A stretch of DNA of 45,238 nucleotides, from contig SLFU01000029.1 in the NCBI GenBank assembly GCA_007124095.1, forward strand, positions 1-45,238, in the 5' to 3' direction. Under the pieces are notes generated by a model. That model had not been told where the DNA came from. It saw nothing but the letters and a program-made list of their open reading frames with translations, and did not search any database. The translations under genes and the position numbers were made by a program. This document shows positions 14,950 through 24,089 of the stretch, piece by piece. This DNA is from Gemmatimonadota bacterium. GTDB lineage: Bacteria; Gemmatimonadota; Gemmatimonadetes; Longimicrobiales; Gaopeijiaceae. Position 1 is the stretch's first letter; each line of letters begins with the position of its first letter.

Positions 14950-17024
14950 CACGTGTGTTGATCGTCGACGACGGGGAGGTGAACCTCCACTACCTGCGAG
15001 CGGTCCTGGAGGGAAATGCGTATATCGTGGATGCCGCACGAAACGGAGCCGAGGCACTGGACCTCGCCCGGCGTACCCGCCCCGACCTCGTCATCTCCGA
15101 CCTCCTCATGCCGGTGATGGACGGGTATACCCTTCTGCGTCAGTGGAAGGAGGATGGGGATCTCAGGGAGGTGCCGTTTCTGGTCTACACTGCAACCTAC
15201 ACCGAGCCGGAGGACGAGCGGCTGGCGCTGGAACTCGGCGCCGACGCGTTCCTTGTGAAGCCGACGGAGCCCGAAGAGCTGCTCGCAAAGATTCGGGAGG
15301 TCCGGGATCGCGGCGCCGTGGCGGTGCCCAGTATGGAGCGGAACTCCGGAAGCCCCGAGGAAGGTGTACTCGAGGCCTACAACCAGGTCCTGGTTCGCAA
15401 GCTCGAGCAGAAGATGCGGCAGCTCGAGGAATCGAATGCGGCTCTTCAGAAAGAGATCGGCGAGCGGACCAGGGCGAAGGAGGAGCTGGAACGGAGCTCC
15501 GCCCTGCTCAGGATCGCCGGACAGGCTGCGCGACTCGGGGGATGGGCGTTGCGCATCGAGGACGGAACGCTGACATGGTCGGAGGAGGCGTGTGCCATCT
15601 ACGATCTTGGCAGAGGGGATGCCCCGACGCTCGAGGAAGCCGTCCACTACTGCATCCCGGAATACCGGGAGAAATTCCAGGAAGAGTTCGAGGCCTGCGT
15701 CCGAGCCGGTGAGCCCTTCGATTACGAGTTCGAGATCGTCACCGCGATGGGACGACGGAGATGGGTGCGGGCAATCGGGGAGGCGGCGCGTGACTCCGCG
15801 GGCTCGGTCGTCCGGATTCAGGGAGCGCTCCAGGACGTGTCCGACCGCAGGAATCTCGAAGAGACCCTCCTCCGCGCGACCCGAATGGAAAGCATCGGGT
15901 TGCTGGCCGGAGGGATGGCCCACGATCTGAGCAATGTGCTCACGCCCATCCTCCTCTCCATCCACCCCCTGAAGGAGCAGGTCGAAGACGAGATGCTGCA
16001 GGAATCGCTCGCGACGATCGAGTCGTGTGCACTGCGAGGGGCGGAGATGGTCAAGCACGTCATGTCCTTCGCCCGAGGGATCGATGAGACCCAGGCCCGT
16101 GTGGACCTCATCGAGATCCTGGGGGACCTCGGTCGGGTGGTGTACGACACCTTCCCCGATTCCGTGCGCTTTCGGACGAGAATCTCCGGGGACCTTTGGG
16201 ACCTGATGGGAGATTCCACGCAGCTGCACCAGGTCCTCATGAACCTCTTTGTCAATGCACGTGATGCGATGCCCGACGGGGGGCTTCTCACGGTGATCGC
16301 CGAGAACATCGAGGTCGATGACCACTACGCGGCGACGAGCGGTGACGCGGTCCCCGGACCCTATGTGCGTGTTTCAGTGGTCGACACCGGGGTGGGGATG
16401 TCCCCCGAGGTGCTGTCCCGAATCTTCGACCCGCTCTTCACCACCAAGCCCCCGGGAAGGGGGACGGGGCTCGGCCTGTCCACGGTGGCCGTCATCGTCC
16501 ACAACCACCTCGGGTTCATCAACGTGTATTCGGAGGAGGGGGAAGGCACCACGTTCCGCCTCCACTTTCCCGCCAGCGGCGAGGTGGAAAGGGCGAATCC
16601 CCTCGAGAGCCCTCCGGAAGAGTGGAAGGGGAACGACGAGCTCCTCCTGGTTGTGGACGATGAGGCCGCCGTGAGGTCGTTGACGCAACAGACGCTGGAG
16701 GCCTTCGGGTACCGCGTGGTCATCGCGCGGGACGGCGTCGATGCACTCCGCGCCTTCGAGAGTAGGGCCGATGACATCGACCTGGTCTTCACAGACACCA
16801 CCATGCCGAATATGGACGGCCCCGCGATGATCAAGGAACTCCTGCGCCTGGATCCAGAGGTACGCATCATCGTGGCCAGCGGGCTCGGCGCGGACGGTGG
16901 AGAGGGACGCGCTGCCGAGGCAGGAGCGAAGTACTTCGTTCCGAAGCCCTACACCGCCGACGTTCTCCTCGCCGCCATCCGGCGCGCCTTGAGCGAGGAG
17001 GGCGGCTCATCGAAAGACGAGTAA
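14946..17024 (+). CDS. hybrid histidine kinase REC-PAS-HisKA-HATPase-REC
   Basis: The 692-residue soluble protein starts with a receiver domain (1-120; D52 in VISDLLMP, K105 in FLVKP). A coiled coil (140-185) leads to a PAS-like domain (about 190-300, closing with RIQGALQDVSDR). The kinase core has H326 (GGMAHDLSNVLTP), N box LMNLFVNARDA, G1 DTGVGM and G2 GRGTGLGLS. A second receiver is at about 562-685 (D617 in VFTDTTMPNMDG, K667 in VPKPY). Receivers at both ends suggest it integrates phosphate from the upstream kinase and passes it through its own C-terminal receiver. No DNA-binding or enzymatic output domain is present, so the final output protein is not in this operon. Confidence 0.92.
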   Translation: MTRVLIVDDGEVNLHYLRAVLEGNAYIVDAARNGAEALDLARRTRPDLVISDLLMPVMDGYTLLRQWKEDGDLREVPFLVYTATYTEPEDERLALELGADAFLVKPTEPEELLAKIREVRDRGAVAVPSMERNSGSPEEGVLEAYNQVLVRKLEQKMRQLEESNAALQKEIGERTRAKEELERSSALLRIAGQAARLGGWALRIEDGTLTWSEEACAIYDLGRGDAPTLEEAVHYCIPEYREKFQEEFEACVRAGEPFDYEFEIVTAMGRRRWVRAIGEAARDSAGSVVRIQGALQDVSDRRNLEETLLRATRMESIGLLAGGMAHDLSNVLTPILLSIHPLKEQVEDEMLQESLATIESCALRGAEMVKHVMSFARGIDETQARVDLIEILGDLGRVVYDTFPDSVRFRTRISGDLWDLMGDSTQLHQVLMNLFVNARDAMPDGGLLTVIAENIEVDDHYAATSGDAVPGPYVRVSVVDTGVGMSPEVLSRIFDPLFTTKPPGRGTGLGLSTVAVIVHNHLGFINVYSEEGEGTTFRLHFPASGEVERANPLESPPEEWKGNDELLLVVDDEAAVRSLTQQTLEAFGYRVVIARDGVDALRAFESRADDIDLVFTDTTMPNMDGPAMIKELLRLDPEVRIIVASGLGADGGEGRAAEAGAKYFVPKPYTADVLLAAIRRALSEEGGSSKDE

Positions 17025-17095
17025 CCTGAGCTCTTCGAATGCACCCGCCCTGGCCGGGCTCGCCAGGACCCCCTCACGATCGGCGCGCCGGCCTT

Positions 17096-17545
17096 CTAGC
17101 CTTCCCCGAGGTATCGGCTGTAGCTCCGAAGGACCTCCCGGTACTCCGAGCGGTGCGCTTCCAGGTCGGCCTCCCCCGTCCGGAGCGAGAACCGAAGGGC
17201 GGTGAGCTGCCCGACGCAGGTGTCTGCCGCGGCCACGTGATCCGGGGTTCGGAGGCGCTCCTGGATTCCCGCCAGAATAGCGGCGCTGGCTGCGGCCACC
17301 GCCGCGAGCGCGCAGACGAGGCGCCAGCCTCCGACCGCGTCCGCGAGATTCGGCCCACCGGCGGCCACCCCTCCGGTGAGGGCCGCCGCGATACCCCCGC
17401 TCACGACGCCACCGATGGCCATCTGCCGGTTCTGGCGACGGTACCTGGCGGCGGACCTTGCCGCAGCCTGGAGGTCCCGCTCCACCTGCTCCACAAACTC
17501 TCTTCGTGCGTCCTTCTCATCCACGGCTGATTCTCCCTCTCCCAT
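17096..17545 (-). CDS. two-helix membrane protein of unknown function (SLATT-like layout)
   Basis: The 149-residue protein has a charged N-terminal helix (EKDARREFVEQVERDLQAAA), two Ala/Gly-rich transmembrane helices (about 43-62 and 75-95) and a cytoplasmic helical tail (TCVGQLTALRFSLRTGEADL). This pattern is reminiscent of SLATT-type two-helix proteins, but the similarity is of layout only and I cannot confirm a family. It is convergent with the hybrid kinase gene (72 bases between the stops) and divergent from the DUF5995 gene. No nearby gene suggests a partner such as a nucleotidyltransferase. Confidence 0.6.
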   Translation of the reverse strand: MGEGESAVDEKDARREFVEQVERDLQAAARSAARYRRQNRQMAIGGVVSGGIAAALTGGVAAGGPNLADAVGGWRLVCALAAVAAASAAILAGIQERLRTPDHVAAADTCVGQLTALRFSLRTGEADLEAHRSEYREVLRSYSRYLGEG

Positions 17546-17873
17546 CGTCGGAGGAGTGGTTGCATCGGATCTATCTCAAGGTGCTCCCGGTCCCTTCCGG
17601 TCGGTGCCTTTTGGTTGGTCTCTCGGTGGACCGGGCGGCGTGCCTCACGGTATGAGCGCGGCCGGGCTCCTGCAACCGGTCGACTCGGGGGCCGGGACTC
17701 CTGGCCTCACCCTCCTTTTCTCCTGCTGCCTCGGCCGGGACATGCCCTCCTTGCGAATCGCCTCGGGGCAGCGCACCGTGTCTCCGGATTCGATGCCTTG
17801 CGAGGCCATAGCCAGCGTAGCCCGGAGCCTTCCGGCCGGCGCGAAACTCCCGACGAAAGGAGAAAGTTCTTCG
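17546..17873. other. divergent intergenic region
   Basis: These 328 bases separate the divergent genes starting at 17545 (minus) and 17874 (plus). No frame here has believable protein sequence. The region presumably carries two promoters, but I see no clear hexamer pair or palindrome. Confidence 0.5.
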
Positions 17874-18677
17874 ATGGCTCTCGCGAACACTGACGAGGTG
17901 CTGGCCGCCCTGGACGAGATCGTGGCGAGGGCCAAGCGGGAGGGCGACCGTGTCGGATACTTCGCAACCCTCTACCGCGCGGTTACAGCCAGGGTAAAGG
18001 AAGGGATCGAGACGGGGTTTTTCGATGACGGTCCCCGGATGGAAAAGCTCGACGCCGTCTTTGCCAACCGCTACCTGGATGCACTGGTGGCTCACGAGCG
18101 AGGCGACCGGCCCACTCGATCCTGGGAGGTGACCTTTGATGCGGCCGCGCGGTGGCGTCCCATCGTCCTCCAGCATCTCCTTGTGGCGATCAATGCCCAC
18201 ATCAACCTGGATCTGGGCATCGCTGCTGCGCGGGTGGCTCCCGGGAACTCGCTTCGTGCGCTTCGCCGGGACTTCGACCGGATCAACGAGATTCTGGCCT
18301 CGATGGTTGGGGGGGTCCGGCGTAACGTCGGGGACGTGTCCCCCTGGATCGGACTTCTGGACCGGATCGGAGGGGCCCGCAAGGAGGTGGTGATCAACTT
18401 CAGTGTTCGGGTGGCTCGCCGGGAGGCCTGGAGATTCGCTACGCAGCTCGCCTCACTTCCGGAGGACCGACAGGCTCCACTGATTCGTGTTCGGGACAAG
18501 GAGGTCGCAGCTCTAGCCGACCGGGTCCTTCACCCGGGAGTGTTGAGTAGCGGGCTGACCCTAATCCGCCTCCGGGAGGGCATGAATGTGCCGGATACCA
18601 TCAGGGCCCTCTCTCGATTCGATCCACCCGAGCTCGAGGTCGTCGAGGCGCGGGTGGAGGATCCTCAGGCGAGGTGA
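17874..18677 (+). CDS. DUF5995 family protein
   Basis: The 267-residue product starts at an ATG with an AAAGGAG ribosome-binding site; longer upstream frames are low-complexity. It is soluble and mainly helical. Family-like features are EGDRVGYFATLYRAVTARVK near the start, FANRYLDAL, RPIVLQHLLVAINAHINLDLGIA in the middle and DRINEILASMVGGVRRNVGD. These match the DUF5995 family, whose members are of unknown biochemical function; the conserved HINLDLG and W residues suggest a buried core rather than a known catalytic site. It lies 94 bases upstream of the DUF2272 gene on the same strand and may be cotranscribed with it. Confidence 0.85.
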   Translation: MALANTDEVLAALDEIVARAKREGDRVGYFATLYRAVTARVKEGIETGFFDDGPRMEKLDAVFANRYLDALVAHERGDRPTRSWEVTFDAAARWRPIVLQHLLVAINAHINLDLGIAAARVAPGNSLRALRRDFDRINEILASMVGGVRRNVGDVSPWIGLLDRIGGARKEVVINFSVRVARREAWRFATQLASLPEDRQAPLIRVRDKEVAALADRVLHPGVLSSGLTLIRLREGMNVPDTIRALSRFDPPELEVVEARVEDPQAR

Positions 18678-18771
18678 CCGAGGTGGCGGGCACCGAAGAA
18701 TTACCTTGCGCGGGGGTGCAGAGACAGATTTAGCAGATTGGCTCCGCGACCCCGCATCCGTGAGGAGATCC

Positions 18772-19887
18772 GTGCAGAGTCTTCCAGAACGACGATCCCG
18801 GGCCCGAGGTTTCCGAGTGGGGCCGGGACAGGCGATAGTGATCGTCATCCTCGGCCTGCTCGTGGCCGTAGAGGCCCGGGCTCAGGAGGTGCCTTTCCAG
18901 CGTTCTGTCTCCAAGGGGATGGAGGTCGCCTCCCCCTCGGAGCGCGTGGGGGGGGCACCCGGGTCCATGGCCGTGCGGGACCGGGAGTGCAGGTCCCTTC
19001 CCTCGGACGGCGTTCGGCGACGGATCGTGGACATCGCCCTGCAGGAGTGGACCTTCTTCGGATCCCCAGTGGTTGACCAGGTCTCCGAAGTCCGCCTTCT
19101 CCCCCCCGGAATGGGCTCCGGGTCGGAGGGTCTCGTGCTGGAGTCCACCAGCTCCGGCCGGCCGCCGCTCCTCGACCCTGGCGAGTCGGCCCGAGTCGCA
19201 TCGAGCATCGCCGGGTATTGGGTGGTCACGCCGGAGGGCCCCGGAATCCTCTCGGAGCAGAACCGGGCCTGGAACGGCCCGAACGGGGTTGGCGCGCGGT
19301 GGGTGGCCCCCTGGTCCGCCGCGTTCATCTCGTGGGTGATGTGCGAGGCCGGGCTCGCGTCTTCGGACCAGTTTCGGCGTGCGATCGCGCATCGGTCCTA
19401 CATCGACCAGGCCATTCGGGCCAGGGACGGGGCGGCGCCGGGGTCGGCGTATGTGGCGTATGACGTGGGGGAGGTCGCGGTGGAGCCCGGCGATCTGCTC
19501 TGCAACTCACGTCGGCCGGTGTACCGAAACCTCGCGGAGCGACGTCGCCAGATGGGAATTGGGGCCAGCACGCACTGCGATGTGGTGGTCAAAGTGGACG
19601 CTGGGGCCGAGCGTATTCTCGCCATAGGCGGGAACGTCCTTCGTGCGGTGAGCCTGAAGGTGCTCCCCGCCACCGCGGAGGACGGAATCTTGAAGCCTCG
19701 TGTCGATTCCCGAAGACCTCCCTTCGCGCACCTCAAGCTTCGGGCGGATCCGATCGAGCTGGATCCACTTCTGGACAGCCCATCGCTTTCGGCGTTCAGC
19801 TGTGAGAATGGGGCGCTCCCGGATGCCCGCGTCCGCTATGTCGCTTCGGTCATCGGGATGCAGGATGCCGCGGTCGGGCGCTGCTGA
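18772..19887 (+). CDS. exported DUF2272 domain protein
   Basis: I choose the GTG at 18772, with AGGAG 4 bases upstream, giving 371 residues; GTG at 18760 or 18820 is possible. A hydrophobic signal (AIVIVILGLLVAVEARAQE) predicts export. The DUF2272 domain spans about 90-280: a helix with ALQEWTFFG, the block WVAPWSAAFISWVMCEAGL, then HRSYIDQAI, and a later strand with GDLLCNSRRP and THCDVVVKV. DUF2272 proteins look like NlpC/P60-type amidase relatives; here C in MCEAG or LLCNS and H in THCD are possible catalytic residues, but I cannot assign them. The function may involve cell-wall peptide hydrolysis; this is inference. Confidence 0.75.
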   Translation: MQSLPERRSRARGFRVGPGQAIVIVILGLLVAVEARAQEVPFQRSVSKGMEVASPSERVGGAPGSMAVRDRECRSLPSDGVRRRIVDIALQEWTFFGSPVVDQVSEVRLLPPGMGSGSEGLVLESTSSGRPPLLDPGESARVASSIAGYWVVTPEGPGILSEQNRAWNGPNGVGARWVAPWSAAFISWVMCEAGLASSDQFRRAIAHRSYIDQAIRARDGAAPGSAYVAYDVGEVAVEPGDLLCNSRRPVYRNLAERRRQMGIGASTHCDVVVKVDAGAERILAIGGNVLRAVSLKVLPATAEDGILKPRVDSRRPPFAHLKLRADPIELDPLLDSPSLSAFSCENGALPDARVRYVASVIGMQDAAVGRC

Positions 19888-19980
19888 CCACCAACGTCCG
19901 AAGGTACTTTTCGTCCTCATGTTCAAGCGGGCAAGCTGGTTGAAGCGGTCAACCTCACCGTCGACGAGGGGATGGATGCC

Positions 19981-21411
19981 CTATCCCAACGCATCCCGGA
20001 ACCGATCGACTGCCAGCTTCCGCGCCGCCGCGTGGTCCACGATTGGTCCGGGATACCCCAGCCGTTCCCGAACGCCCGTGGGGAGCCCCGGCGGGTCGTG
20101 GATCACCTCGTCGTCCAGTTCATCCAGCTCGGGAAGATGCCTTCTCAAGAAGGCCCCGTCCGGGTCCCACTTCCGGCTCTGACGGGTCGGGTTGAGGACT
20201 CTGAAGTAGGGTGCCGCGTCGGTGCCCGTAGAAGCGGACCACTGCCAGCCCCCGTTGTTGGAGCCGAGGTCGCCGTCGATGAGGTTTTGCATGAAGAACC
20301 TTTCTCCCCGTCGCCAATCCATGAAGAGGTCCTTGGTGAGGAACATTGCCGTGATCATCCGGAGTCGGTTGTGCATCCAACCGGTCCGGAGGAGTTGCCG
20401 GATGGCGGCGTCGACGATCGGGTATCCCGTGCGTCCCCGGCACCAGGCCTGGAAGCGCTCCTCGTCATCGTTCCAGATGATCCGGTCCGTCTCCTCTCGG
20501 AAGGGTTGGTGCATCGAGACGCGTGGGAATCCGACGAGGACGTGCTGGTAGAACTCGCGCCAGATGAGCTCGCTCATCCAGGCGAGGGGTCCCTCCTTCC
20601 CCGAGTCCAGCCGGCCTCGATTCAACTCCAGCGCTGCCTCGAGGCACTGTCGAGGCGAGATCACTCCGGCGGCAAGATAGGGGGAGAGGGTGCTGGTTCC
20701 GTCGATCGCGGGTCGGTCCCGGTCCATATGGTAGCGATCGATTCGTTCGGCCATGAAGCGGTCGAGCCGCTCCTCCGCGTGGACTTCTCCGGCCGGCCAG
20801 AGCCCGGGGTCGATCCCCAATCCGGTAAACCCCTCGACCGCCTTCGGAATTGGAGAAGACTCGATCCCGAGGCGCTCCTGGCGAGGGGGAGCGGGGAGTG
20901 CCTCGACGCCCTGCTCCTCGGCGACGGCGAGCCACCTCCGCTTGAAGGGAGTGAAGACCCGGTAGTAGCTGTTCGCTTTGGTGAGGACATCACCCGGCTC
21001 CAGAACCACCCGGTCGGTGAACGACCGGACGGTGATATCCTTCGCCTCCAAGCGCTCGGTCACAACCTCGTCCCGCCGCCGCTCGTTGACCTCGTACTCC
21101 CGGTTGAAGTAAAGGGCATCACACCCGTGGCGGATGGCGAGGGCGGAAAGGACCGGCTCCGCCTGGTCGAAGCGATGCGCGGTCGCGATCACGAGGGGAA
21201 TATTCAGCTTTTCGAGCTCTCTCTTCAGCTTACTGAGATTTCGTATCCAGAAGTCGATCTTGCAGGGCGCATCGTCGTGGTCCTTCCATTGACCCGGTGA
21301 GATGAGATAGACGCCGAGCACGCCCTGCTTGCACGCGTTGGCGGCATGATAGAGAGCCGGGTTGTCTGCGACGCGCAGGTCCCGGCGCAGCCAGACGAGG
21401 GCTCGCGTCAT
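19981..21411 (-). CDS. phrB: deoxyribodipyrimidine photo-lyase (class I CPD type)
   Basis: The 476-residue flavoprotein uses blue/UV-A light to split cyclobutane pyrimidine dimers. The N-terminal antenna domain begins MTRALVWLRRDLRVADNPAL, as in E. coli PhrB. The FAD domain has LSPYLAAGVISPRQC, WREFYQHVLVG, GRTGYPIVDAAIRQL, GWMHNRLRMITAMFLTKDL and DGDLGSNNGGWQWSASTGTD, the last containing the conserved Asn and Trp residues of class I enzymes. I place the start at 21411 from family alignment. A longer start at 21456 would add 15 residues and overlaps the stop of the upstream permease as TGATG. The gene is convergent with DUF2272 and probably cotranscribed with the permease. Confidence 0.93.
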   Translation of the reverse strand: MTRALVWLRRDLRVADNPALYHAANACKQGVLGVYLISPGQWKDHDDAPCKIDFWIRNLSKLKRELEKLNIPLVIATAHRFDQAEPVLSALAIRHGCDALYFNREYEVNERRRDEVVTERLEAKDITVRSFTDRVVLEPGDVLTKANSYYRVFTPFKRRWLAVAEEQGVEALPAPPRQERLGIESSPIPKAVEGFTGLGIDPGLWPAGEVHAEERLDRFMAERIDRYHMDRDRPAIDGTSTLSPYLAAGVISPRQCLEAALELNRGRLDSGKEGPLAWMSELIWREFYQHVLVGFPRVSMHQPFREETDRIIWNDDEERFQAWCRGRTGYPIVDAAIRQLLRTGWMHNRLRMITAMFLTKDLFMDWRRGERFFMQNLIDGDLGSNNGGWQWSASTGTDAAPYFRVLNPTRQSRKWDPDGAFLRRHLPELDELDDEVIHDPPGLPTGVRERLGYPGPIVDHAAARKLAVDRFRDALG

Positions 21412-21455
21412 GCGTCTCGCCTCGGACCCGGTCGACCCGATTGCGGGCGAGGGCA

Positions 21456-23813
21456 TCACGGGGTGAAGGGAAGGAACACCGGGAGCAGCCAGACCACGAT
21501 CACCAGCACCACCGCAGTAAGGGGCAATCCCAGCTTCACGTAGTCCATGTAGCGGTATCCTCCCGGGCCCATGACGAGCACGTTCGCTGGGTGAGCCACC
21601 GGGCTCGAGAGGCTCGCCGCCGAAAGGGCCACCCCCATCATGAGCGTGTGGGGGGAGATTCCCAGGTCCGCGGCGGTGGTCAGGGCAATGGGGGCCATGA
21701 CCACCACGAGCGCGACGCTGGGAATCACCTGGGCGCCGAGGGCGGTCATCACGCAGAGGCCGGCGAGAACGGCCCGTGGCCCCAGATCGCCCATCCCCCC
21801 TATCGCTCCCTCGGCGAGCAACCGGGCTGCCCCGGTCTGGTCCATGGCTGCGCCCAGCGGAAGCATTCCCGCGATGAGTACGATGGCCGGCCACTCGATT
21901 GCGCGGTAGGCCTCGTCGGGAGTCAGGCACCGGGTGAGGATCATCGCGGTGGCGCCGAGGAGCACGGAGATCGCTATGGGGATCCATCCCAGGAGAACCG
22001 GGAGGAGCACCCCCGCGAGCACGAGGGTTGCGACCGGAGCCAGCTCGGTTCTCGCGGGTTCCTGAAGCGCCTCCGTGAGCACGAGGAAGTCCGGCTCTCT
22101 TGCCAGGAGCTGCAGGCGCTTTCGGGGGCCGAAGAGGAGGAGGGAGTCCCCGAACTCAAGCGGCATGTCACGGAGGTTGGTACGGTGCACCTGCCCGGCT
22201 CGCCAGACGGCCAGCACTGTGAGGCCGTACTTGTCGCGAAAGCCGATCTGACGAGGCGTGGAACCCACGAGCCGGGTGCGGGGAGAGAGCACGACCTCGA
22301 GCAAGCCGACTCTCTCCGACTCGAGGTCGTCGAGGATCGCTTCCCCCTCCGCATCGAACTCGAGCTTCTGGAGACCCCGCAAGACGAGGAGCGTCTCGGG
22401 CCTGGCCTGGACCAGGAGGAGATCGCCGGGCTCGAGGATCTCCTCCGGTTCAGGCGCCAGATTGGTGTCGCCATTCCGATCGATCCCGATCACGGCGAGG
22501 CCGGCGGCGTCACCCAGCCGGCTCTCTCGAAGGCTGCGGCCGGCAAGGAGCGATTCCGGAGTGATCCGGAGTGCGAAGAAGCGCTCCTCCAGCTTGTAGC
22601 TCCGGATGGCGTCCTCCAGGCTGAGTTTCCGGAACCCTTCGAACTCGACCGTCCCCTCGAGGGCCTCCAGCCGGGCCTCGGGACCCTGGAGTAGCAAGGC
22701 GTCGCCGGCTCTCATCGGGGTGTCCTCGAGACTCGTGCGCCGGAGCTCGTGTCCCCCGGACACTGCGAGCACCGCAACCCCCGTTCGTTTCCGGAGGTCC
22801 GCCTGGTTCAGGGTACGACCCACCAGGGGGGAGCCGGCCGGGATTCGAGCCTCGGCAAAGCCGATCTCTGCGGAGGCGAGGTGCCTCCCGACCCAGTCGT
22901 CCCTCACCAGCTCCAGGTGCCGGCCCTTCTGGAGCTCGACGAGGAGGTCCGGTCGGCCCTGCACCACCAGCCGATCCCCGCTTCGGAGGACGGCTTCCGG
23001 GCCCGGAGCGAGCTCCGGGCCGACCGCGCGTTGGATGGCCAGCACATGGAGCCCGAGGGCCGATCCCATCCGGCTTTCGGCAAGCGTCTTCCCGTCCAGG
23101 AGCGACCGTTCCGGGAGGCGGACCGTGAAGACTCGCTCGTGCAGTTCGTAGCTCTCGATCAGCCCCCGGTCCGATCTCCGTCCCATTTCCTGGCGAGGGT
23201 CTCTCAGGGGGAGGAGGTGGCGCCCGACCAGAGCCACGAAAGCGATCCCGACACCCAGAATGACCAGCCCGATCGGGGTGAAGTCGAACAGGTGGAATGG
23301 CGCCAGGCCCTGTGTCAGGAGAGCGTCGCTCACCACGATGTTCGGTGGCGTCCCGATCAGCGTCAGGAGCCCACCCATGAGGCAGGCGAGAGCCAGGGGA
23401 AGGAGGAGGCGGGACGGGGGGCTGCCGGTACGCCTCGCGATATCCATCACCACCGGCAGCATCATCGCCGCCACTCCAATGTTGTTCATGAAGGCGGAGA
23501 GGACGCCCGCGGTGGCCATGATCACGACCAGGAGCTTCGTCTCTCCCCGCCCGGCCACCCGAAGCACCTGTCGGCCGATGAGACCGGCCACGCCGGTGCG
23601 ACTCAGACCGGCACTGATCACGAACATTCCGGCCACTGTGATGACCGCTGGACTGCTGAAGCCGGCCAGGGCCTGCGTGGGCGAGACCATTCCCGTCAGG
23701 GCCAGGGCGCCCAGAACGAGGAGTGCCGTGAGGTCCATCCGCAGCCATCCGGTCACAAACAGGATGGCTGCGCCAAGCAGGGTGGCCAGGACGAGAGCGA
23801 TCTCCCCGGTCAT
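21456..23813 (-). CDS. SLC13/CitT-type permease with four RCK_C (TrkA-C) domains
   Basis: The 785-residue protein has an ArsB/NhaD-type transporter fold split in two. Residues about 1-200 hold the first membrane half, including the loop SAFMNNIGVAAMMLP and LIGTPPNIVVSDALL. Residues about 575-785 hold the second, with VSLALVVVMAPIAL-like and SSPVAHPANVLVMGPGGY motifs. Between them are four RCK_C-like modules, starting near VFTVRLPERSLLDGK, AEARIPAGSPLVGR, FALRITPESLLAGR and LEVVLSPRTRLVGS; most relatives have two. RCK_C domains bind small regulators such as nucleotides, so the carrier is probably ligand-gated. The substrate is likely an anion (sulfate or dicarboxylate), but this is not determined. 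It follows the DUF6899 gene by 9 bases. Confidence 0.88.
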   Translation of the reverse strand: MTGEIALVLATLLGAAILFVTGWLRMDLTALLVLGALALTGMVSPTQALAGFSSPAVITVAGMFVISAGLSRTGVAGLIGRQVLRVAGRGETKLLVVIMATAGVLSAFMNNIGVAAMMLPVVMDIARRTGSPPSRLLLPLALACLMGGLLTLIGTPPNIVVSDALLTQGLAPFHLFDFTPIGLVILGVGIAFVALVGRHLLPLRDPRQEMGRRSDRGLIESYELHERVFTVRLPERSLLDGKTLAESRMGSALGLHVLAIQRAVGPELAPGPEAVLRSGDRLVVQGRPDLLVELQKGRHLELVRDDWVGRHLASAEIGFAEARIPAGSPLVGRTLNQADLRKRTGVAVLAVSGGHELRRTSLEDTPMRAGDALLLQGPEARLEALEGTVEFEGFRKLSLEDAIRSYKLEERFFALRITPESLLAGRSLRESRLGDAAGLAVIGIDRNGDTNLAPEPEEILEPGDLLLVQARPETLLVLRGLQKLEFDAEGEAILDDLESERVGLLEVVLSPRTRLVGSTPRQIGFRDKYGLTVLAVWRAGQVHRTNLRDMPLEFGDSLLLFGPRKRLQLLAREPDFLVLTEALQEPARTELAPVATLVLAGVLLPVLLGWIPIAISVLLGATAMILTRCLTPDEAYRAIEWPAIVLIAGMLPLGAAMDQTGAARLLAEGAIGGMGDLGPRAVLAGLCVMTALGAQVIPSVALVVVMAPIALTTAADLGISPHTLMMGVALSAASLSSPVAHPANVLVMGPGGYRYMDYVKLGLPLTAVVLVIVVWLLPVFLPFTP

Positions 23814-23822
23814 GGGCCTCCC

Positions 23823-24089
23823 CTATCCCTCGGGTTCAAGTGAGCGATAGACGTCTCCGGATTCCGAGCGTTTTTCGTCCTCGTAGGGTCCGGCCAGCCG
23901 CCGGTAGAACTCGAGCTTGGCACACTCGAGAACGCCGACAACCTCGTTCAGCCGAGCGTAGCGGATGCCACCCTTTCGGACCAGATACTCATCGACGATT
24001 CTTGTGACTGCGTAGTTGAGTTCACCCGGGGTCCCGGGCGGGGCCCCGGACTCGAGTCTGTCTCTGTCCTCCTGCGGTATATATGGCAT
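23823..24089 (-). CDS. DUF6899 family small protein
   Basis: This 88-residue soluble protein starts [13 protein letters not shown] and contains [36 protein letters not shown] and [14 protein letters not shown], matching the small conserved DUF6899 family. The function is unknown; the block [19 protein letters not shown] is the most conserved part. The ATG has AGGAG 9 bases upstream. Its start lies inside the 5' end of the divergent lipoprotein gene (7-base overlap). The permease gene begins 9 bases after its stop, so the two are very likely cotranscribed. Confidence 0.85.
   Translation of the reverse strand: MPYIPQEDRDRLESGAPPGTPGELNYAVTRIVDEYLVRKGGIRYARLNEVVGVLECAKLEFYRRLAGPYEDEKRSESGDVYRSLEPEG

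Noticed and set aside
14904-16325. 473-codon minus-strand frame opposite the hybrid kinase
   Set aside because: The plus-strand product has complete receiver and kinase motifs; the antisense frame has none.
19972-21300. 442-codon plus-strand frame opposite the photolyase
   Set aside because: The minus strand encodes an unmistakable photolyase; the plus frame is its complement pattern.
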